From Cristatella mucedo (taxonomy: Eukaryota > Bryozoa > Phylactolaemata > Cristatellidae), in NCBI GenBank assembly GCA_009760855.2, contig WPIO01000060.1:377001-441000 (forward strand): a stretch of DNA of 64,000 nucleotides, read 5' to 3'. A model generated the notes under the pieces. That model saw only the letters and a program-made list of their open reading frames with translations, ran no database searches and was not told the origin of the DNA. Numbering within the stretch: the first letter of the stretch is position 1; every line of letters begins with the position of its first letter. This document shows, in pieces, positions 1-11,002 of this stretch. The translations under genes were made by a program, and so were the position numbers.

Positions 1-69
1 GGCCCGGTCCAGCGTGCTTTGTGCCTGGGCCGCTTTGATTGTTGGCCCAATACGTGTGTTTGTTTTAAG

Positions 70-285
70 GCACGAGGGACCGGTATGGCAGGTCTCGTGG
101 GCTCACCCGAAATTCGGTACCGTCTTGGCATCGTGTGGCTACGATCGAAAAGTCATCATTTGGGGCGAAAGCAATCACCAGTGGGCGATACTGCATGAGT
201 ACGCCAAGCACGACTCGTCTGGTAAGAAGCTTTGCGCGCGTACACATACACACAGACACTCCCTCTCACTCTGTCTGTCTGTCTG

Positions 286-328
<43 letters not shown>

Positions 329-3300
329 CTCTTCCCCTCCTCTTTCATATCCCTTTTTTCTTTCTGTACCCGTTTGTTCTTGCGACTTTACATCCACGGT
401 CTGCCTGCAAGGTTAGCACCCGTGCTCCTCTCGCTGCAGTGCTACGTGCTCAGGCTTGGTGCCGTAATTTGCTTTCAGTGAACACCGTGGCCTGGGCCCC
501 TCATGAGTACGGCCTGCTGCTGGCCAGCGGCAGCTCGGACGGCTCGCTCTCACTGCTGCACAGTTCTGGTTAGTGGGCGCAGTGAGCGTTGTCATGACAC
601 GCCGGTGCCATGGGATACTGGTGGCGTGACCACTTGACGTCCTGCTGCTGCTGCCGTGCCTGCTGCAGCGCTGCCTCGGTCTTGCTTACCGCTTAGTGCT
701 TAGTGCTGCCTCGGTCTCGCTTAAGGCAGCCCATGCCTATTCTTTGTAGGCGACGGTATTTGGGAAAGCAAAAAGCTTCTACAAGCACATCCGGTGAGCT
801 TTTATGGTGTAGCAATTCGTTTATATGACTTGGGATATTTTGCAGGCGTTGTGTTGTTTTCGTGCCTTTTATGAATCGATTGGTGTGCATGCAGGTTAGT
901 TGTGTTCATATGTGTTTAGCACGAGCAAAGCCTTTTAAGGGGTTAGGGTTCGTGGTGTCCGTTGCACATGCATCCGGTCTGTCCCTAGTGTAACACCCTT
1001 AAAGTGGCTGCTCTTGCCACTTGCAACTCCTGGCTAGTAGTGGTACATCCTTGCAAATATTGCTCTGCCATATTCGGGCCAGTGAGTCCAGCTCTTTGCC
1101 ATTCTGGTACTGCTTGCCTACAGCGATTACCAAGTAAGCGCTTCACTCAGCCATCCGTGCTGTCCTGAGGTATGGATGCGGTCGGAGGGCTGGGAGGCCT
1201 GCATGTGCTGTAGGACGTGTCTGTCGGCACGTGGCTCGAGCAGAAATTAGTAGGAGCCTTGTCGATTACCTTCAGTGCTCGGCAAATGATCATTGCTTGA
1301 AACCTTGCAACCCCCCTTATGTATGCTTCGAGTGAAACTTCCAAACTCTCGTCAAACGTCCTTGAGCGTATGGGCGCTACTGGACATGTATAGCAAAATC
1401 GACCCAACCCAAATCAGAAATGAACTACTGCGTTGATGTACTGATACTGGCAGAGGTGAACTTGCATTTAAAATTTCATGTTGATCCGTGCAGTATTTTA
1501 ATCTCTTTCTAGGCACTTCACATTTGCTGCAAAGGAAGCATGATCGAATGATTAACGTTAGCGTGTGCAATGGCAGCAAGCATAACATGGTTAAAGGTGA
1601 CACGCACAGGGTCAGCATGCAAGTATGGCTAGTGGCAGCATGCACAGGGTCAGCACGCATAAGCACACAAAGGACGAATCGCAGGGACCGACTAAATGCT
1701 GTGATAAATAGATGCATTTTAGCTTCTTTTAAAATGTAAAGTCAGGGGATGTCGTGACTTCAGTCGGGAGTGAGTTCCAGGCTTCTGGAGCGTACAACTA
1801 ACGGTACGGTCTCCAAAGGATGTGAGATTCGAACAAGATGTAGCTTCAATCGTCGTCTGTAATCTCAGGCACTATCTAGAGTTTTACTATACTGTAAGCT
1901 TCATGACGTTATCACTTGATGGGTATAGACCAAGTTTTCTTGAATTTTCTAGCTGTGATTACCCTAGGGCATCGGGCCAAAGAAGCGTGGCAAAATAGCA
2001 TTCTCCATAGGCTGTTGCCTCTTCAAACAAGAAAACAAGCTAGCCGTACCTGCATTCAGCCCTTGTGGTTCTGTGGAGTTACAGATGGAGATGGACTGCA
2101 TTACTGGTCTTCGTGAGAGAAGCCAGATGTTGTTTTCTGGACAATATCCTAATGTTGCCGGCCTCCTAAGGTTCCCGCCTTCCCTAGCCCTGAGGCATAT
2201 GTGAAGCGCCTGAATAGAGATTTAGTTCTCTTGGGGCGCTATACAAATGAGGAATATAATTATATATATATATATACATATATATATATTTGACCTAAAA
2301 TGTGGAACGTTGCCTTGTCATTAAAAAATGGGTCAGATCGTCAAGAAACCCACTAGAATTTTTAGCTTTGGATTTCACCTGCCATCGACATAAATCTGGT
2401 CAGGCGTCTTGCAAGCATGTGCATGCTTTTTACACAGTGGGGGAGTCTGTGTGAGCGGTTGAGTGAGCGAGATGCGTGGCTCGCCAGATGCCTCGCTGCT
2501 GCTGACAATGCTGGTGTAAGATGCTGTGTAATCATGCTTCTCTTGCGTGTGCACTTTTGGTTCCTGCATGTCACATGCTCTGGTCTTGCTCGTGCAGACA
2601 GGCTGCAATGCCGTGTCGTGGGCTCCTCCAAGCACTGTCGTAAGAGTCGGCAGCGTGGCAGCAAAACGGTTCGTGTCGTGCGGATCAGACAACCTCGTCA
2701 AGATCTGGAGGTGTGTTCGTGCTTCGTGTTCTTTTCTCGCGGGATCTTTTTTTTGTAGCGTTCCGCTTCCTCGAACCATCCTGCCTCTGCCCCGGCTGCA
2801 TCTTCATCTATGCCCACTGCCCCTCCCCCAAGTCCTGCTTCCTTCCTTCTTTTTCCGCCGGCCTGACGCAGAACTGTCCTGTCTGGAATAATAATAATTG
2901 TAATGATAGCAGTAACACTAAGGCACATTTATAGCGCCGTAAGAAAATGTAATCTTTTTGGGAACTTGACCTATGTAGTAAACGAAGCACGGCAATGAGT
3001 TGGTGATAGCATTTGCAGTGTGTCAGCACGCATAAGCACACAAAGGACAATTCGCATGAACCTGGTAAATGCTTTGATGAACAGGCCTGTGTTTTTAGCT
3101 TCTTTTTGGATGCAGTCCATTCAGGGGATTTTGTCATGTCGGTTTAGTAAAGGTTAGCTGATTCAACAGCCTTGTGTGAGTGTGTTTGTTTGCTCGTGCA
3201 GGCGGGCGTGCGGGCGGGTGGGTGCAAGTGTGCAGCCGAAGAATAACCTTAACGGCTAACACCGCCGTTTTACAGTGGGCAATAAAGGATTGCCTGCAGC

Positions 3301-6300
3301 AGAATCAGAATCCGCAACCTGGCTCGTGAAGTGCCTTACCCCTAGGCAATGACCCAGGGGCAGTCGGTAAGGTATTCCAGGCTTTGGGAGGATATGAACT
3401 AAAGACACGGATTTGCGGTTGGTTCGAGGCACAGCTAAACGAGTCAGAGCTGCAGATGGTACGGTGCCTTGCCTGATTGCAAAGTTGTTCGAATCGGCAG
3501 GCGGGGGGGGGGGGGGGGGGGGGGGGAGAGAGAGGGGGGCAAGAGCATGAAGGGACCTGAACGTGAGTAACAAGACCTTCGAGTCCATCCATTGCTTGAC
3601 GGCCAGCCATTGCATGTCGGGTAAGGAGTGTCGTGATGTGGCAATTCCAACGCTCACGACAGACGAGCATGACTGCCGAGATGAGCACCAACTGCAAGCA
3701 CGTGATTGCGTACGCCTGAAGACGGTCTAAAGCACATACTTCAAGCCGGTGAATTCACAAATGCATGAACCAGCTGGATGTGCTATCCTTGTCTAGGCAG
3801 GTCCGAATTTTCACAGTGTTTCGTAGCTAGCTGACAATAGGCACACTTGACTGTGGAGCTGATGAGGTCGTCTAGTTAGTGAAAGGTCAAAGTTTGGAAC
3901 AGGACATCCAGATTGCATGCAAGCGCCACAGGAGCTATGCTGTCGGTCGAGCCCTTTTTTGAGGGTCAGGGTTATGCAATAATGCCAGGTTTCAGTCCCT
4001 CCATAGCCAGTCGGAGCTCGACGTGCTGGCGCTGCTATCCAGTCTTCTGCTCGGCATTCTATGCAGGTCGGTGCTGCAGAGTGCTGGTCGCTGCCGGCTG
4101 GCGATGCTCTTGCTTGAGTAGCCGCAAAGGAAGGGATCGTCGGAGAGTTGATCGGCCTCTTGACGATGCTTCGAAATCGCTCCGTTCCTCTCCCCCCACT
4201 CCGCGCCCGCAATGGGTGCAGCTTTTGCCGGCTCGCTCGGTCGAGCTACTTACTACTCATCTGCGGCAGCTGCTGCGGTCGGCTCGATCTGTAGTCCGCT
4301 GTCGTCCTTGTCGCTCCGGTTCTTTTCCCACCCGTGCGTGCGTTCGTGCTTCCTCAGAGAGGACAACAACGGCGAGTGGATTGAAGAAGAGAAGCTCGAT
4401 GGACACAGGGACTGGGTGCGCGACGTCAGCTGGTCACCGTGCGTCAGGTCGTCAAGGACGCAGATTGCGAGCTGCTCGCAGGTGAGCAGCTCTTTCTAGC
4501 GCTTTTCTCGCTCGAGTCCCTTCTTTTGCCTTTGCATCGCGAAGGCGATTGTGGGCTTAAAGGAAGCCCGGCTACAGTGGCGGCCGCGGTGGCGGTGCCA
4601 TTCTGGATAAACGGCTCCTCGTGGGGAATGCACCTGCCTACCTCACCCCCCCTCTGCTGCCAATGCTTCGATGCCTCGCAAGCTAGCTGCGAGCAAGCGC
4701 GGTCAGTGCCTTTGGCTGGGCCCAGCCCGGTAAAGGAGAGCGCTGGGCGGCCGTCGGGTGATTGATTGGCGTCGCGGCCGTCTCTGATGTCGTGCGAATA
4801 GGTTCGTGAAGCTGGCAATGGCTTCCTTTTTGTCTCCGGCGATGCTTCCGGCACACCTTTGCTGAAGTCGGCTGTCAAGTTTCGACCCTCCTCCTTTCTC
4901 TTTCACTCTCTTTCTCTCTCTCTCTCTCTCCCTTCGTATCGACTTGGCCGGCACTCGTTCTCATTCTTATCTGGTTTTGATCTTATAAGGACGGAGTTGT
5001 CATTGTTTGGACGAACGACGGCACCAGGTGGACGCCCAAAAGCATCGTCACCTTGCCCGCCGTGGTGTGGCGCATTAGCTGGTCACCCACTGGCGCTATC
5101 CTGGCCGTGTCCAGCAGCGACAGCAAGGTACGCCGTCGTTCCGGAGTGAGCGCCGCTCGTTGTCGAAGTCGATCTCACGTGACGATGGCTCGCTGCCCAT
5201 TTCTCGATGAATGAGGAGAGCGATTGTGAGAGCAGCAGCGAAATGTGCGACGAGCCAAGTCGGTCTGCTCGTGGCCGATCGAGTCTTGCAAACTTGCAAA
5301 AGGCACGTTCTCGGCGCTCGCTATTTTCTCTCTGTTGGATGCCAGGTTGTATTAATAATAAGTTGCGACACCCACTGGTGCCCACCGATATGGCAGCCAT
5401 CGATCAGCAAGATTCCCGGTTTTCTTGGTGGTGCCTTATACTTGTTGTTGTGTTGCCATTTTAGCAAATAGTTTCAATGTCCTGGTTTTCCTTCCTTTGT
5501 GACCTTCACAAATTGCCATTCAACTTGGATTTTGGCATCAGAGTTAATTCTGGACTGCCCCTTGCAAATTTAAGGGAACATTTTACATATATTGTTGCAA
5601 AAATTTGTAGGAAGCATCAGTCCTGGTGATGCAGCATTACTTTCTAGATAGGTTGTTTAGTTTCACCATCTGTCACAACAGATCCATGCGTATTGATGAT
5701 TTAAGCAAGCAATCCCATGAAAGGTGAGAATAAAAGTAATACATTTGTATAGTGCCCTCAGACAACTGAATCTCTTTCTAGGCACTTTACAGATGCTGTA
5801 GCTGTTTATTGTATTACCAAATGACCGGTAGCAACACCGAAAACAGCAGGCACAGTTTGAGCAAGTGCATACACCCGAAGGACGAATCAGTAAAACCCAC
5901 CAAATGCTGTAATAAACACGTGCGTTTCAAGCTGCTTTTTAAATGTCGTCTTGTCAGGGGACCTTGTGATGTGTTATCGGTAGTGAGTTCCAGGCTTTAG
6001 GAGCATAGGAACTGCACGGTCTCTAACTGTTTTGGGGTTTGTATGAGGTATAGCTAAACGGTTCGAGTCAGAAGAGCAGGCTGTACGATTGTTCACTTAG
6101 TGGGGGAGTAGTTCTGATAGATAGCCTGGAGCCAGAGAACGCTTGTCTTTTGTAGTCGTGTTTGAGTGCAGGCACACCCCTAACTAAATTATTCAACACA
6201 TTCGCTCTGCCGAATTCTGCCACATTCGCACAAGACATACAGTTCAAAATGTGTAAAGTCCAAAACCAAACGAAAATAATGTGTTGTGCAATAAACAATT

Positions 6301-6958
6301 GTTGTGTGTATTAATGTCATGATAACACGATCCTTCCTCTGTTCGGTGCATTCGGTGCCCCTCGACTATCAAGGTCACTAGGATATATACAATACCGTTA
6401 TTTGTTCTCTGCTATGTGAGGTGACAAGGTGACATTCGCGGTAATCTTGGCACGATGATTGTGCAGTGTGCACTCTCGTGGGTAGAAATAACTTGACATT
6501 TTTTCTGACCATTACTAGCAAAGGAAGGTGCCACCTGTAACTCGTAGGACTCCCTAGCTTTGGTGGCATTGTGTTGGAAAAATCTTGCAGCACTTTTCTT
6601 TTGATAGCATAGCAAGTCTCATGATGCTTGCTTGTATAGGTTTGTGCTACCGGCTGTTGCCGATGTCAAATTTGTTGGGAAACAAAAATAACCCGGAGTT
6701 ATACGGGTAGCACTAGCTATGTGAGCTCGTCATCTGCATATACTGATTGCTTATATAGCTGCCGTGTTCAGTACTGTCTCAGATGTTTACTGTCATCCTG
6801 GCCCATATCTATTTATTCTAAGGTTCTGCTTCCAATGTGGGGTTCTATTTTTATAGGTTTCTCTCTGGAAAGAAACGGCTGAAGGCCAGTGGACATGTAT
6901 CAGCAACTTGCTAAAGGGCCAGGGACCAGTGGCCAATGGTGACGCTCTCAAGCCGTGA
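70..6958 (+). CDS. SEC13: SEC13, 3' seven exons (5' end outside window)
   Basis: This is the WD40 beta-propeller protein of the COPII outer coat (with SEC31) and of the Nup107-160 nuclear pore subcomplex. Seven exons are read: 70-221, 479-568, 750-793, 2598-2710, 4358-4481, 4990-5127 and 6857-6958. All junctions are GT/AG, the phases agree, and the exons join into 253 codons plus a TGA at 6956-6958. Family landmarks in order are [22 protein letters not shown]-like [74 protein letters not shown], and VSLWKE followed by GQWTCISN. Vertebrate SEC13 has about 322 residues, so roughly the first 55 are upstream; the first base shown completes a Gly codon before HEGPVW. The longer introns carry LINE and SINE debris. 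I see no canonical AATAAA just after the stop. Identification is very secure; exon edges are read by eye. Confidence 0.95.
283..336 (+). repeat. (CT)n microsatellite in a SEC13 intron
   Basis: CTGT followed by an almost pure CT run lies in the 257-bp intron between the first two visible exons, upstream of the acceptor at 477-478. Confidence 0.9.
1497..1845 (-). mobile_element. LINE-A 3' fragment (L2/CR1-like)
   Basis: It is the reverse complement of the LINE-A 3' end: remnants of the FKKxLKT...RTAF C-terminus, then the 3'UTR with its CATGC-rich stretch and the CTAGAAAGAGATT tail. It lies inside a SEC13 intron and is 5'-truncated, without an open frame. Confidence 0.8.
2185..2275 (+). mobile_element. 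SINE-L fragment (3' part)
   Basis: The body and tail read GCATATGTGAAGCGCCTGAA ... GGGGCGCTATACAAATGA, followed by an AT run. The tRNA-like head is not recognisable. Confidence 0.65.
3155..3325 (-). mobile_element. SINE-T copy inside LINE-A (degraded)
   Basis: It begins TTAGCTGATTCAACAGCC and continues through CGGCTAACACCGCC ... GGGCAATAAAGGAT, matching the 3' half of the copies at 15868-16048 and 17778-17930. A G-rich tract interrupts it. Confidence 0.6.
3500..3527 (+). repeat. Poly-G tract
   Basis: An almost uninterrupted G run is followed by GAGAGAGAGG. It lies within the decayed LINE-A copy, so it arose after that insertion. Confidence 0.9.
5725..6175 (-). mobile_element. LINE-A 3' fragment in last SEC13 intron
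   Basis: The reverse complement of the LINE-A tail (CTCTTTCTAGGCACTTTACA) is followed by diverged 3'UTR and the end of ORF2 (GAGTTCCAGGCTTTAGGAGC). It is truncated and non-coding. Confidence 0.75.
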
Positions 6959-8147
6959 GAATTTAACCGTCTGATAGTTGTTATCATTATATACAATTTT
7001 TGCTGTTCTTGACAACTGCCGCCGTCTGCCCGTCTGACGACGTTGGCTGTCAGCTTGCCTCACAAGCGGAAGATTGTGCAGCCGTTATTATTATATAAAT
7101 ATTTATTTCGTACATAACAACGCAGGATATCTTGTGTTTTCGGTAGCAGACCCGATGCATGCCGACGAGATTCCTTGCTGATTAATTCGTTTTGATAGCT
7201 GCTTGCACCAACTTACTCTCACACGCTGTCTGCCGTAAGAAGATCTGTGCTGTGGATGGATACCTGGCATACTCGGGCGATCGTGAGTGCGCCAGTGCCT
7301 TGGTGCCCACTCTGGCCCGAGTCCTTGCTGGGTGCAGTGCCTCTGCCTACACACACCCCCCTTTCGGCCGATAGCTGCTCTCGCTGGCGTAGCTGCTGTG
7401 TGGCGATTGCCCGTCCAACCCTGGTGACTGATTGCATCCTGTGCGACAGTGCTGTGCCACCTGGTTTTAGTCGACCCCGTTCGAGGTCCGTATGCATCGG
7501 CCATAGCGTCCTCGTTCCCTTTGACGAAACGTCATTCGATGTCCGTGCGGAATGGCCCCTGAAATGAGCTGTGTCCGAGCCAATGTCCTATGTACTGTGA
7601 GGGTAGTGTGCTCGGTGATTGCACGTGCATGCTCGCGCACTCGTTCGCCCTCCCTTACCTCTCCTTGCACTTCTTTTTTCTTTAAAAATCGAGTGTCTTT
7701 CGCCGAAAGGTAGTTCTGCGTAGTGTGCTTTTGTAAATGCTGTGCGATGGCTGTTGGACTGCAAGTTGACGTTATTGACAGTGGACTTCCGAGGCTCGTA
7801 GGTCTGGCCGAAGAGGCTGGCCTGAGTGAGTGAGTGAGCAAGCCTGACTCACGACTTTTTCCTTCGTCTGTTACATGTATGCCCGACAGTTTGATGCATC
7901 TTCGAGCGAGCCGATCAGGAGGGGGAGGGGTGCTGAGTTCGACCACACCGTCACACTTACGGTCTCGTTCAACAGCGATGCGACGATGGCGCCTCCAAGG
8001 TTAGTCGACATTTAGAAATGATGAAATCTTTTCTTGTAATCTTTGAGACATCACGAGTGTTTATCCCTGGCCACGGCCTAAATAAGGCTAAGTCCTAGCA
8101 GTGACCTTTCGCACTCAGGCTGCAGGGCTGCTTTGGATTTGCACGAG
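6959..8147. other. Intergenic, nothing recognised
   Basis: This stretch lies between the SEC13 stop codon and a SINE-L copy. Short ORFs on both strands look compositional. I recognise no gene, RNA or mobile element. An AT-rich patch at 7085-7115 contains TATAAA-like variants that could serve the SEC13 poly(A) site, but this is weak. Confidence 0.4.
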
Positions 8148-8316
8148 ACAAAATGTATAATTCATCTGTATAGCGCCATAAGAGAACTTAATCACTATTC
8201 GGGCACTTTAATATGCAAACGAGCTCGAGCCCACGACAGGTCGTCAAATAGTCACCTTTACCTTGCTTGGTTCGAAGCAAGCACCTTAACCACTGGGCCA
8301 AACCAGCGCAGCATAC
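8148..8316 (-). mobile_element. SINE-L, near full length
   Basis: Read on the minus strand it shows CTGGTTTGGCCCAGTGGTTA (A-box-like), a diverged B-box region GTGGGCTCGAGC, then the LINE-like tail GAGATTAAGTTCTC in diverged form and a 3' AATTATAC end. It is tRNA-derived. Confidence 0.75.
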
Positions 8317-8913
8317 AGGCTTTCGAAAAATTGGTCACCATACTTCTTCAGAAGAGTTTCAGGGCACAGAGTTCATAGGTATAAATAGCGACGAGTCACT
8401 GCTCTAAATAGCGATGCCTCGCACACTATTACTTACAGATACCATCATAGACATGTGTCTCTCGTTCGCGCATGCCCCACCAGTACTGTGTCTACGGTCG
8501 GTCGAGCATCGAGCTAGCTTGCCGTGAGAGCAGGGGGATGGGGTAACAACCGCACGGGCAAACTTAGTTGCATGCTTCCAAACCGTTGGTTAGCAAGCCT
8601 GGTCCTTAAAATACTGCAGCACACCTGCATGCCGCCCTGGTTAGGCCTACGGGTGAGGTGCTTTAATGACCAGAGTCGTGGGCTCGTGCCCTGCGACATT
8701 GGCAAACGCTCCTTGATGAAGCTGTCTGTCTTTGCCCCCAAGTCCGACAATAGCCGGCATCTCTCGTGCCGAACGAAAAGCATGACACAAGCAGTGTGAG
8801 ACCGAGCGTATGCTTAGGAAGCGCAGAGCTGCTCGGGAAAGCTGCTGCTGCGAGGTCAAGGACGAGTCTGTGCAGAGACTCCTGCACTTTATGCCCGACC
8901 GGGCGAGCGTGAA

Positions 8914-8919
8914 TTTATT
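8914..8919 (-). promoter_or_regulatory. Candidate poly(A) signal for PLGRKT
   Basis: TTTATT on the plus strand is AATAAA on the minus strand, about 175 bases after the PLGRKT stop codon. The spacing is plausible; no transcript evidence exists here. Confidence 0.5.
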
Positions 8920-8989
8920 CGAAAGCGACAAACGGCACGGCACGCGGTGTGCACAGCAGCTGCTGCTTGCTAAACGCCGGGCAGCCGGC

Positions 8990-9610
8990 GCGCTCTAATA
9001 AGATGGCTGGCGGGGCAGCCGGCGGCCGCAGAATCGGCCCGTGTAATCACGCAATCCCGCCGCTAATCACGTGCTCAACCGAATCGAGCCGACTACTTGC
9101 CGGCCGGCGGCTCCTGCCGGCGGCGCTCGATCTCGCCGAACGACGGGTTGCCATGAGGCAGGGCGAGCCAGCCAGCTTCCTTCTCCATTATGTCGTCGGC
9201 CATGTCGCGGATGCGCGCCATCTTGGTACCGTAGGCCATGTCGTACTGGTAGCCGAAGACGAATGAGATGGGGAGCAGCGGGCCGAGCAGGCCCGGCTTG
9301 CCTCGCGCGGCCGCGCCCAGCACGAGGCCCGTCGACGCGATGCCGAAGAAGGAGCCAGTCCAGAGCAGCAGCTCGCGCTGGCGGGCGATCTGGAACGCCA
9401 TCATGCGCTCTCGCATGGCGTTCTGCATCTGCAGCTGGCGTTCGAGAGTCAGCTGCTGAGTCTGCACCATGAAGTCCTGCTGCTTCTTCACGTTCTCGTC
9501 CATGGTTTTGCTGATGAGTGAGCCCATCCTAGAGAGCGAGCGAGCGGCTCCCTGCGACGAACGAGACCGGCAGAGTGCGTGCGTGCGCGAGTCCCGACCT
9601 GCGGCCGCGG
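8990..9610 (-). promoter_or_regulatory. CpG-rich region over PLGRKT
   Basis: CpG and NotI-like GCGGCCGC sites are dense across the PLGRKT coding exon and just upstream of its start, contrasting with the AT-rich flanks. This is consistent with an expressed gene start. Exact promoter elements are not identified. Confidence 0.45.
9093..9527 (-). CDS. PLGRKT: PLGRKT-like plasminogen receptor, single exon
   Basis: One open frame encodes 144 residues and matches plasminogen receptor with a C-terminal lysine (human protein about 147 residues). The N-terminus MGSLISKTMDENVKKQQDFM parallels the family start. It is followed by LERQLQMQNAMRERMMAFQI, a first hydrophobic segment (about residues 53-76, LLLWTGSFFGIASTGLVLGA), a second (about 80-98, LLGPLLPISFVFGYQYD) and the conserved YQYDxxYGT. 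The last residue is Lys (AAG before TAG), the plasminogen-binding feature of the family. The family is membrane-embedded and promotes cell-surface plasminogen activation. Vertebrate orthologues are multi-exon, whereas this copy has no intron. It is intact, in a CpG-rich setting, and divergent to SEC13. Confidence 0.9.
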   Translation of the reverse strand: MGSLISKTMDENVKKQQDFMVQTQQLTLERQLQMQNAMRERMMAFQIARQRELLLWTGSFFGIASTGLVLGAAARGKPGLLGPLLPISFVFGYQYDMAYGTKMARIRDMADDIMEKEAGWLALPHGNPSFGEIERRRQEPPAGK

Positions 9611-10841
9611 GCTAGCTGCTGCGTCTGATATGGGCAGCAAACTGTCAGTGACGAGAATGTACACGGCAGCTCGCAGTGCCACCGATCTAGTGACGCTTGA
9701 CGAGTTCAATTACCCGGGACTGTTATCTTGTCACTACTGTCTGGCACTACGCTTTCCCTCCAGAATCCTTGGCTGCTGCTGCTGTGAATCCGGCCGACGG
9801 TTCAGCTGTTCCCCTAAGTTTCCTTCGTGCATTCACGGCTGCATGGATGATGCATGCCGGATGCATGCTCGGTGCATGGCGAGTCCACCACGGGAGTGAG
9901 CCGCTGAGACAAGGCGCGGGCCCCGGATGCGCAGGTGCTAGCAAAATGCCTGCTGGTGCCAATAGCAGCCCACAGAACGGAGAAGAACGTGAGCCAACAA
10001 TCTGGAGCAGCAGCGTACCGTCCATGCTCTGCTTCTCATTCAATCCTCAGTCTCGCTATCATGGCTTGCTATGCGCACAATCTAGGAAACGTTGAGAATG
10101 AAGGATCGCCCAGATCCTGCGGCCAGGCTAACTAAGTTTACAGTGCTTTGCGTTAAGGATGGTCCATAACCAAGAGCCACATAAACATCGCTTTAGATTC
10201 AAAATCCGGCCCACGTAGGTAGGGCAGCATGTTGACGATACAAGCCGAGGGCTTGAGGCAGCACGGAGCTGGCCAGCAGCCCTTAGAGGAGCAGCTGAGC
10301 TGCTCTGTGCCACTCAAGCCCTGCTCTGCACTGCTTAAATACTGATCTGTACTGCTAAAGTGGTCCGTTGAGTAATGCATTTGCAGGTCCTTGTCGCCTG
10401 CATTTGAAGCACAGCAAAATATCACGCTTTAAGGAGAAGCCAGCGAGACAAACAACACGCTGCTGACGTGCGTTCAAGCACTGCCCAGTACAAGCACAGC
10501 CAGACAATGCCTAGCAGGCGAGTGAGTTCAGATGGGCTATTTTGTACCAACCCACAGAAACCCAGCTTGTACATCTTCATTCGCGGTTGATCGCTAAGCA
10601 CTGAGTGAACAGGGGTCTGAGGGGGTTGTGAGGAGGCAGCATTGCTTGCAGAAAGCCTCCCGAAGCACTGGTGCCTCAGCAGCTCTTGTGAACAAGCCCG
10701 CACTTTGCGTGGTAGGCTCAAGCTGGTGGGGGAGCTCTGCTGCTTGCCTCCAGAGCACGTGACTCGTTTCAACCATCGGTGGTGCCTGGGCACGGCTGCA
10801 TTAAGCCAAAATGAAGCCAGGGAGCCAGAGCTTTTCTATTA
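9611..10841. other. Upstream of PLGRKT, nothing recognised
   Basis: This is mixed-composition DNA with short ORFs on both strands, none recognised. A CATGCATGC-type repeat run occurs near 9840-9880. It may contain PLGRKT 5' untranslated sequence. Confidence 0.35.
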
Positions 10842-11002
10842 ACTATTCATTTTGCTTGTTTAACTATTCATTTTCTTTGATTATCAAGCATGATATTACT
10901 CACCACTCAATTGCATTTCCTTTTGCAGCAAATGTAAAGCGCCCTAGAGAGAGAGATTAAGTTCTCTGAGGGTGCTTTATCAAGTGCATTATTATTATTA
11001 GA
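10842..11002 (+). mobile_element. LINE-A 3' tail
   Basis: It contains GCAGCAAATGTAAAGCGCCC, the hairpin-like GAGATTAAGTTCTCTGAGGG, then TTTATCAAGTGCATTATTAT. The (ATT)n end is the typical 3' terminus of this family. Confidence 0.85.

Larger units (their letters stand above)
2888..4000 (-). mobile_element. LINE-A fragment interrupted by a SINE-T copy
   Basis: Two LINE-A pieces on the minus strand (2888-3150 and about 3326-4000) cover the end of ORF2 through the 3' tail. They are separated by a degraded SINE-T. The second piece still resembles VCRERRSCHIT, the HWLPVKQR-type segment and the SLDDHISSTVK-type segment, but it has stops and a poly-G tract. It sits in the SEC13 intron 2711-4357. Confidence 0.75.

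Noticed and set aside
1-481. 155-codon ORF as an intact SEC13 exon
   Set aside because: Only 70-221 is coding; the remainder runs through the intron and its CT repeat, and the real downstream exon is in another frame.
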